A stretch of DNA of 12,408 nt from Prevotella sp. UBA4268. GTDB lineage: Bacteria; Bacteroidota; Bacteroidia; Bacteroidales; Bacteroidaceae. The position numbers were made by a program, and so were the translations under genes. This document shows, in pieces, positions 7,605 to 12,408 of this stretch (within the stretch, counting starts at the first letter, position 1; the number at the start of each line of letters is the position of its first letter). The notes under the pieces were generated by a model. It searched no databases and was not told the DNA's origin. It saw only the letters and a program-made list of their open reading frames with translations. The stretch is from assembly GCA_002395135.1 (NCBI GenBank), contig DGWC01000047.1:1-12408 (forward strand), in the 5' to 3' direction.

Positions 7605-8453
7605 ATGTGGACTAAACCTATTAGAGATTATGATTGGAGACCGGATATAATTCTGAATTTCAAACTGAGCCGGAAACAAGTAACCAAGGAGAAAAACATC
7701 AAAGGCAAAACAACAAGAGCCTTTGCCTATCACAATTATTGCGATATTAAAGACCATTTTCGTATTCAGTATTTCACAGACGGAACATTCTGTGTGTACG
7801 AAAAATTATGTGATGGATATAAGTTCCTAACAACGCAACTGTTTTTGATAGGTTATTTTGAGTGCAGGAAATTTGTTAGAACATCATATCGTGACGTTGA
7901 GAAAATTTCAAAGGTCGGTTTTCATAATTTAAAATTAACAAAAGCAGGACAAGAATTCATAAATAGTGGGATTCTAAGTCGGGACGATATTATAGATGCA
8001 TACAAAAAGTGTGTCAAGTTGGAGATAAAGCATGATGTGAAAAACTTAAAGAAACGAATTATAGACTTTGAGAATGGGTATTATGACCAAAAGCTACGTA
8101 TTAGAAATGAACTCCTGTCAACAATAGATGGGAACAAGAATAGTAAGCCGAAAGAGAAATACCAAACAATGAGAGAAACGATTGGCGACAGAAAAATCAG
8201 ATTGAGGTTTATGGAGGAATTTGACATGACGGTTCCAGATAGTTTTAGATTCTTCTGTGAACTGCCTGCTGAATATAAAAAGTCCGACGGGGGGAACTAT
8301 GTAGAGTATGGTCATTGTACATTAACGGCAGAACAGATTTTACATCATTGGCATCATCCGGAGGCAAGACTCATTATCAGACAAGACTATAACGGTACAT
8401 TTAGATTTGTAGTTCCTTTAAACTTGATAGATTGTGAATATGTGGATGAGTAA
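7605..8453 (+). CDS. Hypothetical protein (282 aa), orphan
   Basis: I recognise no family. The protein begins with an aromatic, basic N-terminus (MWTKPIRDYDWRP). A mixed region follows with many Tyr, Phe and Cys residues (about 45-95), then a highly charged, probably coiled-coil helix at about 140-185 rich in Lys and Glu. The C-terminal part (about 205-282) holds a His cluster in EQILHHWHHPEARL and a beta-rich end. No signal peptide or membrane segment is seen. The gene is markedly AT-rich and Lys/Asn-rich compared with lysS or the GH3 gene, which suggests acquired DNA. It has its own promoter candidate and runs convergently toward the candidate minus-strand RNA at 8461-8676. The His cluster could bind a metal or be part of an active site, but this is speculation. 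Confidence 0.75.
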   Translation: MWTKPIRDYDWRPDIILNFKLSRKQVTKEKNIKGKTTRAFAYHNYCDIKDHFRIQYFTDGTFCVYEKLCDGYKFLTTQLFLIGYFECRKFVRTSYRDVEKISKVGFHNLKLTKAGQEFINSGILSRDDIIDAYKKCVKLEIKHDVKNLKKRIIDFENGYYDQKLRIRNELLSTIDGNKNSKPKEKYQTMRETIGDRKIRLRFMEEFDMTVPDSFRFFCELPAEYKKSDGGNYVEYGHCTLTAEQILHHWHHPEARLIIRQDYNGTFRFVVPLNLIDCEYVDE

Positions 8454-8460
8454 CTATTTA

Positions 8461-8676
8461 TAATAAAAAGGCAGCACACACCTTCATTTGAAAGCTCAGG
8501 GATGCACTGCCATGACAAAGGGACTAATCACCATAGCGATATTCGATTAAGTGGATTAACCACTCCCTTTGGTTTTCGAGCTTCTTGAATAACCTAACCA
8601 TTGGCAGAATTATTAAGATTTTATTTTGCCATCTTCCTTTGGAGAAGACAACGACTTGCCCGGTTGTTCAGACAAG
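8461..8676 (-). ncRNA. Candidate structured small RNA (about 215 nt)
   Basis: This gene-free stretch has the parts of an independent minus-strand RNA. A -7 element (TAATTTTG, 8690-8683) would start transcription near 8676. Stems along the way are 8663-8667/8648-8652, 8644-8648/8632-8636 (sharing one base with the previous, so alternatives) and 8627-8631/8602-8606. A three-way junction follows: closing stem 8564-8571/8516-8523 (eight pairs) with arms 8560-8563/8551-8554 and 8545-8549/8525-8529. The transcript would end at the intrinsic terminator at 8462-8511. No open frame of note runs through it on that strand. It might instead be a decayed element or the 3' UTR of the neighbour read on the plus strand. 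No known RNA family is recognised. Confidence 0.4.
8462..8511 (-). terminator. Minus-strand intrinsic terminator
   Basis: On the minus strand GGCAGTGCATCCC (8511-8499) pairs with GGTGTGTGCTGCC (8482-8470) at 12 of 13 positions if G-U pairs are allowed, followed at once by TTTTTATTA (8469-8461). The three wobble pairs become A-C mismatches on the plus strand, so the stem is much stronger as minus-strand RNA. It ends eight bases past the stop of the convergent 282-aa gene. Confidence 0.65.
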
Positions 8677-8682
8677 CTATTG

Positions 8683-8690
8683 CAAAATTA
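8683..8690 (-). promoter_or_regulatory. -7 element of the candidate small RNA
   Basis: TAATTTTG on the minus strand matches TAnnTTTG. It is positioned so that the predicted transcript spans the structured region and ends at the terminator at 8462-8511. No TTG lies 19-21 bases upstream, so the promoter rests on the -7 box alone. Confidence 0.4.
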
Positions 8691-8695
8691 CAAAT

Positions 8696-8734
8696 AATCA
8701 CTGACAATTAATCGAATTGTCGGTGATTTTTCTT
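8696..8734 (+). terminator. Plus-strand intrinsic terminator
   Basis: A 14-pair stem (8696-8709 with 8715-8728, including one T-G pair at 8702/8722 that favours plus-strand RNA) has a five-base loop and runs into a T-rich tract (8727-8734). It probably ends transcription coming from the 282-aa gene, which would give that mRNA a 3' UTR antisense to the candidate small RNA. It may also insulate the transposase gene. Confidence 0.65.
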
Positions 8735-8756
8735 GTTTATTAACCTTTTATGCAAG

Positions 8757-8817
8757 CCGGACAGCTAACTAAAGCTAAAGAACCCGAAGGAATGATATCT
8801 TCCTTGGTTATGTCTGG
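8757..8817 (+). repeat. Imperfect inverted repeat overlapping the transposase promoter
   Basis: AAGGAA (8787-8792) pairs perfectly with TTCCTT (8800-8805) around a seven-base loop, extended by CC (8784-8785) with GG (8806-8807). Further out, CCGGACA and TAAC (8757-8769) match the reverse complement of GTTATGTCTGG (8807-8817) imperfectly. The right arm covers the -33 TTG. It may be an operator, a transposase-binding site or part of the IS left end. Confidence 0.45.
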
Positions 8818-8834
8818 ACATTTTTGTATCTTTG
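8804..8834 (+). promoter_or_regulatory. Promoter of the IS1595 transposase
   Basis: TTG (8804-8806), exactly 20 bases, then TATCTTTG (8827-8834): a full match to the Bacteroidota -33/-7 consensus, and the best promoter in the window. The ATG follows 33 bases later. Confidence 0.75.
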
Positions 8835-8867
8835 CACTACAATTAAGATATAAGATAAGAAAGTAGT

Positions 8868-9809
8868 ATGAAGATAGATTTCAACAAATTCGACAGCCTT
8901 TTCAAAGTGATGAATTATTTCAGCACCGATGCAGTATGCAAGCAGACTCTCGCAGAATCGAGATGGTCAGACGGTGACGTGGTTTGCCCTTATTGCGGTG
9001 GCCACCATTGCCATCTTTGTAAAGATGACCGCTATCTCTGCAAGGAGTGTAACCACAAGTTCAATGTGACTGTGGGTACTATATTCGAGAACACCAAGGT
9101 CTCACTCCGCAAGTGGTTCATAGCCATGTATCTCATCAGCAGCCACAAGAAGGGTATTGCCTCACATCAGTTGGCACGTGACATTGACGTGACACAGAAG
9201 ACCGCTTGGTTCATGTTGCAGAAAATCCGCTCACTTTACGGACAGACTGACGAAACAGCCCTTGAGGATGAGGTGGAATGTGACGAGATGTACCTTGGAG
9301 GCCGAGAGAAGAACAAGCATCAGAGCAGGAAGACTGAGGGTACACAGGGCAGAAGCACCAAGACGAAGACTCCGATTTTCGGATTGGTCCAGAGAGAGGG
9401 CGACCTCCGCGCCATGATGGTGACAGACACCAAGGGCAGTACCCTCATGCCCATCATCAAGCAGTTCGTGAAGGACAATGCCCATTTGTTCACTGACGAG
9501 CATAACGGATACAATGAACTTCATGCCGAGGATTCCAAGTATAAGCATTCCATCATTCGTCACAAGGAGAATCAGTATTCTGACGGTAACGGAGTCACGA
9601 CTAACACCATTGAGGGCTTTTGGGCGCATTTCAAGCGTAGCATCTTCGGAATCTACCACTTTGTTTCTGTGGGGTACTTGCAGCGTTATATTGATGAATC
9701 TGTGTACCGTTGGAACACAAGGAAAGCGACTGAGAGCAGCCGCTTCCAAGAGATGTTCAGAATGTCTGAAAAAGTCTATACATACAAGCACGTGAGGATG
9801 GTGGCATAA
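8868..9809 (+). CDS. IS1595-family (ISXO2-like) transposase
   Basis: The 313-residue protein has the two-part layout of this family. An N-terminal zinc ribbon carries CPYC (40-43) and CKEC (58-61). A helix-turn-helix-like region follows (SHQLARDIDVTQKTAWFML, about 99-117). The DDE-type catalytic domain shows ECDEMYLGG (Asp139), FTDEHNGY (Asp210) and NTIEGFWAHFKR (Asn246, Glu249), the positions expected for DDN/E catalysis. It cuts and pastes the element at its terminal inverted repeats. The frame is complete and has a strong promoter, so it may be active. I could not define terminal repeats: only 12 bases separate its stop from the next gene's stop, so the right end must lie very close to or inside that gene, or the element is truncated. 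Confidence 0.92.
   Translation: MKIDFNKFDSLFKVMNYFSTDAVCKQTLAESRWSDGDVVCPYCGGHHCHLCKDDRYLCKECNHKFNVTVGTIFENTKVSLRKWFIAMYLISSHKKGIASHQLARDIDVTQKTAWFMLQKIRSLYGQTDETALEDEVECDEMYLGGREKNKHQSRKTEGTQGRSTKTKTPIFGLVQREGDLRAMMVTDTKGSTLMPIIKQFVKDNAHLFTDEHNGYNELHAEDSKYKHSIIRHKENQYSDGNGVTTNTIEGFWAHFKRSIFGIYHFVSVGYLQRYIDESVYRWNTRKATESSRFQEMFRMSEKVYTYKHVRMVA
9724..9748 (+). repeat. 25-bp repeat, copy 1 (inside the transposase gene)
   Basis: These 25 bases encode transposase residues 286-293 (KATESSRF) plus one further base, and recur identically at 10544-10568. The ends are inverted (AAGCG at the left, CGCTT near the right). This copy is part of an intact coding sequence. Confidence 0.8.
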
Positions 9810-9821
9810 AATAGAAGTGGA

Positions 9822-10409
9822 TTATTTCTCATACTTCACATTTTCAATTGACCTCATGTTGTTATTTATATAGCAATTGAACTTACTGATAGTATCAAAT
9901 ATCTTTTGAGGTTCAATGTCATTTTCTAACAAACATAGGGCTGCTACTTCTTCTTGTCCGGTTGCACCATAATTACGGTCATCTATTATATAAGTATCAA
10001 ATATATTCTCTTTCCCATAGACATCAGACTTGAATAGAGTTCCATTTATGGACATAATACATCCAAACGTACTATATACCTCATCATCATTTTGCAATCC
10101 ATGTTTTTCACAAAAAGCTTCCCATATTGACCTCATCATGTCAGATATTCTTTCGACAACCTCAGTCCTGTTTGATATGTAATTAACAATATTGCGTGCC
10201 TGAATCTCGTTGGCAATTCTTAGTTTAACCCAATTGCAAAATTTTGTCGCACCTGTACATCCAAACAAGACATTGCAATTTGGCAAATCGATTTCCAATA
10301 TCTTTAAGCCATTACTACTTTTGATTCTGTTGTCTGCAAGTCTTATACCTTCACTATAAATGGAATGGGTTTTCTTATCTCTATCTACTTTTATAAATAC
10401 TAATGACAT
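9822..10409 (-). CDS. HslV/proteasome-like Ntn hydrolase (195 aa)
   Basis: The protein resembles a single HslV or proteasome beta subunit. The N-terminus MSLVFIK lies where HslV has Thr1 after Met, so processing would expose Ser2 as nucleophile. Family landmarks follow: LADNRI (Asp26, equivalent to HslV Asp17), GLKI (Lys36, equivalent to Lys33), the glycine turn LFGCTGA (48-54) and YGATGQEEVAALCLLEN (147-163), matching the HslV stretch around IAIGSG and ALLEN. Length (195) is close to HslV (about 175). No HslU-like ATPase is visible, so either the substrate needs no unfolding or the partner lies elsewhere. It follows the lipoprotein gene on the same strand but has its own -7 candidate. The call rests on pattern likeness, and protease activity is unproven. 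Confidence 0.55.
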   Translation of the reverse strand: MSLVFIKVDRDKKTHSIYSEGIRLADNRIKSSNGLKILEIDLPNCNVLFGCTGATKFCNWVKLRIANEIQARNIVNYISNRTEVVERISDMMRSIWEAFCEKHGLQNDDEVYSTFGCIMSINGTLFKSDVYGKENIFDTYIIDDRNYGATGQEEVAALCLLENDIEPQKIFDTISKFNCYINNNMRSIENVKYEK

Positions 10410-10468
10410 AATTATTTAAAATTATTGGCTTTTTATAAATGTTATTACAGTTTTTCTACGTAGTAATG

Positions 10469-10476
10469 CAAATATA
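10469..10476 (-). promoter_or_regulatory. -7 element for the Ntn hydrolase gene
   Basis: TATATTTG on the minus strand matches TAnnTTTG and sits 60 bases upstream of the hydrolase ATG. No TTG at the right distance was seen. If real, it allows expression separate from the upstream lipoprotein gene. Confidence 0.4.
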
Positions 10477-10543
10477 CTTCATGAAATTGAAAGTAAGAAA
10501 TCTAATACAGCTAAAAAATATTAAATCAATTTGCAAAAAACAG

Positions 10544-10592
10544 AAGCGACTGAGAGCAGCCGCTTCCATGAATTCTTTCAGATTAGGATGGT
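10544..10592 (+). pseudogene. 25-bp repeat copy 2 / transposase-tail remnant
   Basis: The first 25 bases (10544-10568) are identical to 9724-9748. In the same frame they read KATESSRF, then HEFFQIRMV, where the intact transposase reads QEMFRMSEK, so weak similarity may continue to about 10592. Here GAAGCG (10543-10548) and CGCTTC (10561-10566) form an inverted repeat. Either a scrap of a second IS1595 element or a dispersed palindromic repeat is possible. It abuts the stop codon of the lipoprotein gene. Confidence 0.45.
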
Positions 10593-10596
10593 TCTT

Positions 10597-11115
10597 TTAT
10601 GTATTTTTCAATACAAGCCGGGTAAATGGCAGAAATGCTTCAGGGTGAGTATAATCTTCCAACTCCTTCATTGACAGAGATGGGTTGTCCTCATAAGCAC
10701 GGATTAGCAGCTCTGTACAACGTTGAATGTTAGAAAACCATATCGGGTCTATTGTTTTGACGACATCCCAACCGGAACGACCGAGAAATCTACCTGTGTA
10801 AAGTTCCATCTTCGTTTTCACCTCTTCCTCACTGCCACCATTATAGCAGCACATGAAAAAATAGTGGTATGAAAGCCAAAGTTCTGCCTTACAGTCATGC
10901 CGGTCTCTTATTTTCGTATACATTTCGTCACCAAGTATCTGTTGCGCTTCAAAATCTCCATCTTCTCCTGCTGCTATAATCCTGTTCATCATCTCCTGTG
11001 TATCTTCTGTTTCATTGGTGCCTTTTGCAGAATTTCCACAGGAGTAAAAAGTGATAGAAATAGCAAATATTATTAGAAGATAAATGAGATATGGAATTAG
11101 CCTACTCTTGTACAT
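10597..11115 (-). CDS. Hypothetical lipoprotein (172 aa)
   Basis: I do not recognise the mature domain. The N-terminus is a lipoprotein signal: MYKSR, a hydrophobic run (IPYLIYLLIIFAISITF), then YSC with Cys26 as the lipid anchor. The mature part starts with a Thr/Glu-rich linker. Predicted helices follow (about 40-165) in a pattern like short helical repeats: GEDGDFEAQQILGDEMY resembles a Sel1/TPR unit, though this is only suggestive. The start codon lies inside the upstream 117-residue gene (14-base overlap), so the two are translationally coupled and likely work together. It points to a membrane-anchored cargo protein in an otherwise phage-like context; phages and prophages sometimes carry such lipoproteins for superinfection exclusion, but no direct evidence shows that here. 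Confidence 0.75.
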   Translation of the reverse strand: MYKSRLIPYLIYLLIIFAISITFYSCGNSAKGTNETEDTQEMMNRIIAAGEDGDFEAQQILGDEMYTKIRDRHDCKAELWLSYHYFFMCCYNGGSEEEVKTKMELYTGRFLGRSGWDVVKTIDPIWFSNIQRCTELLIRAYEDNPSLSMKELEDYTHPEAFLPFTRLVLKNT

Positions 11116-11455
11116 CCTTAATAAGTGATTGTAGTTCTTCTACAATAGATTCCTTTTCATTCAGATTTTGCGTAGCATTGATTAAGTTTATAATACTCTC
11201 AATCGTAGCGACAACGAGTTCTTTTCCATACATCTTACCAATAGTTGCAAGGTCAAGTTTTGCAATGTCCTTTAGCACATCAGTCATCAGATATGCAATA
11301 GATTCAAATGGAGTGCCGGGTGTCTCATAAATCTTTCTGATAAGGTCAATAATTGTAGAAACGGCTTTTTCTACAGATTGAGATTTCTCTGAATTGATAA
11401 CAGCATCATTCTTCAACTGAGCAAGAACGGTGATTTTGTAAGGGTTATTTGACAT
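11102..11455 (-). CDS. Hypothetical helical protein (117 aa)
   Basis: I recognise no family. I place the start at the ATG at 11455 (MSNNPYKITVLAQL) rather than the longer TTG-initiated frame at 11485, because the extra residues look unlike a normal N-terminus. The protein appears almost wholly alpha-helical, with amphipathic stretches KAVSTIIDLIRKIYE, YLMTDVLKDIAKLDLA, VVATIESIINLINA and EKESIVEELQSLIKDV. It has no signal peptide or membrane span and is acidic at the C-terminus. It overlaps the lipoprotein start by 14 bases, so the pair is a coupled unit. It sits downstream of the tape-measure-like gene, with about 400 bases of leader between. A small helical partner or immunity-type protein is possible but unsupported. 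Confidence 0.7.
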   Translation of the reverse strand: MSNNPYKITVLAQLKNDAVINSEKSQSVEKAVSTIIDLIRKIYETPGTPFESIAYLMTDVLKDIAKLDLATIGKMYGKELVVATIESIINLINATQNLNEKESIVEELQSLIKDVQE

Positions 11456-11856
11456 AATTATAAATTTTGCGCACCCCCGGCCCAATGAGTACAGGTTTTG
11501 TTTCCGTTATCTGAGGCACGAAAAAGAAGTGAGGCCGCATCCATATCTTATACTTGAGTGTGGCCTTCGACTGCCAATATAACGGATAAGATAGAATTAA
11601 GCCTCACCTTGACTGTATATCGGGGTACGATGATACAGACCAAGAGAGTGCTTCCTTTACCTATTCCTGTTATATTGCAATCCGGCATTATGCCGAATAA
11701 CCTTTGTGAAGTTGTCGAAGTTTCACTCAAAGGAACCAGTGTTGGAATGCACTTCCAAATCATGTCTGTCAAACACGGTAATCGTGAATGACGGTGCAAA
11801 GATACAACTAATTTGTGAAAAATCGTCCAACTTTCAATAAAAACTTGAAAATGGTA
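11456..11856. other. 400-bp leader region with nested stems, no firm gene
   Basis: On the minus strand a -7 element at 11797-11804 could start a leader of about 335 bases ahead of the 117-aa gene. A nested stem is visible: 11529-11535 with 11601-11607 (seven pairs), 11544-11551 with 11586-11593 (eight pairs) and 11561-11564 with 11573-11576. A smaller hairpin lies at 11683-11695. The minus frame from ATG 11763 runs 71 codons to a stop at 11548, then reopens in the same register for a 28-codon frame (11544-11458) ending two bases before the next ATG. A plus-strand frame (11558-11791) mirrors it. None resembles a protein I know; the stretch may be a decayed gene or structured leader. Confidence 0.5.
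11797..11804 (-). promoter_or_regulatory. -7 element upstream of the 117-aa gene and lipoprotein
   Basis: TATCTTTG on the minus strand matches TAnnTTTG. A TTG lies 23 bases upstream (11830-11828), slightly further than the usual 19-21. It sits just after the tape-measure stop, so the downstream genes could be expressed independently of the structural phage genes. Confidence 0.45.
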
Positions 11857-12408
11857 TTATGTGTATGCGAATCTGTTTCTATTGACTTCGGTTTTACCAC
11901 CATGAATGTTTTTACCAATCTGAGATACTATCAACTCTGTTACCCGGCGTATCAGCATAGGGTCATTCTGTATCATCTGAGTGAGATTGATTGTCTCTCC
12001 TGTCGGTGATTTGAGGTTAAGGTCTCCATATATATGCACGTCCAATGGTTGATTGATTCCTTGGTTTTGTTGCATACTGGAACCATTCCCCTGTGAGGCG
12101 ATTCTTGCCAATTCATTGATTGATTCCGTGCTTGGCATTGCATATTCACGTGGTTTCCTTTCAGGGGCAGGCTCTATATAATTTCCCCGTGTGAAGTCAT
12201 TCTTAATATCGTCAATGCTCCGACCTTGTACTCTTGCCATTCGAGCCATCTGCATATTTTCAGTGAGGTTGTATTCCCTTTCACCTGTTTTTGGATTTAT
12301 CCGACCAATGCCTTGGCCAAACTCTTGTATACGTTTCTCATGTGCTTTGGGGTCTCTCCATGCGTCGTATAACGTTCCTAAATCGTATCTGTTGTTGGTC
12401 GTTGAACT
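11857..12408 (-). CDS. Phage tail tape-measure-like protein, C-terminal part (partial)
   Basis: The frame is open to the right window edge without a stop, so the visible 183 residues are the C-terminal end of a larger protein and its apparent internal ATG (12255) is not the true start. The layout resembles the ends of Bacteroidota phage tape-measure proteins: a block with LGTLYDAWRDPKAHE, GIGRINPKTGERE and MQMARMARVQGRSIDDIK, a Gln/Asn-rich linker, a short beta stretch (DVHIYGDLNLKSPTGE), then a helical end (QMIQNDPMLIRRVTELIVSQIGKNIHGGK). Such proteins set tail length and line the tail tube of long-tailed phages and related injection machines. It is the main sign that the right end of the window is a prophage or phage-derived island. 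The family call is from memory of motif order. Confidence 0.55.
   Translation of the reverse strand, partial: SSTTNNRYDLGTLYDAWRDPKAHEKRIQEFGQGIGRINPKTGEREYNLTENMQMARMARVQGRSIDDIKNDFTRGNYIEPAPERKPREYAMPSTESINELARIASQGNGSSMQQNQGINQPLDVHIYGDLNLKSPTGETINLTQMIQNDPMLIRRVTELIVSQIGKNIHGGKTEVNRNRFAYT

Larger units (their letters stand above)
10410..10596. other. Spacer with promoter and repeat copy
   Basis: This 187-bp AT-rich stretch between the hydrolase start and the lipoprotein stop has no gene of its own. It holds a -7 element for the hydrolase gene and the second copy of the 25-bp repeat with flanks resembling a transposase tail. The plus-strand open frame 10439-10648 starts here without a recognisable ribosome site, and I do not call it. 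Confidence 0.6.

Noticed and set aside
8692..9827. AAATAATC / GATTATTT (8692-8699 and 9820-9827) as IS terminal inverted repeats
   Set aside because: Only eight AT-rich bases match, the right copy overlaps the stop of the next gene, and the left copy is inside a terminator stem; probably chance.
10439..10648. 69-codon plus-strand frame containing KRLRAAAS
   Set aside because: It is the other-frame reading of the 25-bp repeat that also occurs in the transposase gene, and it has no ribosome site.
1..12408. CRISPR array, tRNA or rRNA genes
   Set aside because: No regularly spaced repeats, no tRNA-like cloverleaf with a T-loop, and no conserved rRNA segment was seen on reading both strands.

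Overview
The window looks like a chromosomal segment of a Bacteroidota bacterium, most likely a Prevotella-like member of Bacteroidales. Reasons: several promoters match the Bacteroidota consensus (TTG, about 20 nt, TAnnTTTG); a lipoprotein family 3 glycoside hydrolase is present; LysS has the long 576-residue form with a C-terminal extension; and lysS is followed by gpsA. The genus call is inference.

Left part, about 1-7090, is core-type and visibly more GC-rich. The 3' end of a response regulator gene (+) converges on a GH3 lipoprotein gene (-) with six bases between stops. A 702-bp gap full of palindromes follows. Then comes the lysS-gpsA pair (-), transcribed divergently from an EamA/DMT permease gene (+). 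The two transcription units share the 5936-6139 intergenic region, which holds a good -7 element for each direction.

Right part, about 7150-12408, is AT-richer and accessory. It holds a small orphan gene (-), an orphan 282-residue gene (+), a convergent structured intergenic region, and an IS1595-family transposase with its own promoter. To its right is a minus-strand series reading leftward from the C-terminal part of a phage tail tape-measure-like protein: a gene-poor 400-bp leader, a 117-residue helical protein, a 172-residue lipoprotein and a 195-residue HslV/proteasome-like Ntn hydrolase. This is best read as the edge of a prophage or phage-derived island with cargo genes, disturbed by IS activity.

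Most interesting points: (i) a candidate minus-strand structured RNA of about 215 nt at 8461-8676, with a -7 element, a three-way-junction fold and a terminator whose stem needs G.U pairs and so fits only the minus-strand RNA; (ii) a stand-alone HslV-like hydrolase with Ser in place of the N-terminal Thr, next to a lipoprotein and a tape-measure gene; (iii) a 25-bp sequence inside the transposase gene repeated about 0.8 kb away, with the hydrolase gene between the copies. No tRNA, rRNA or CRISPR array was recognised.
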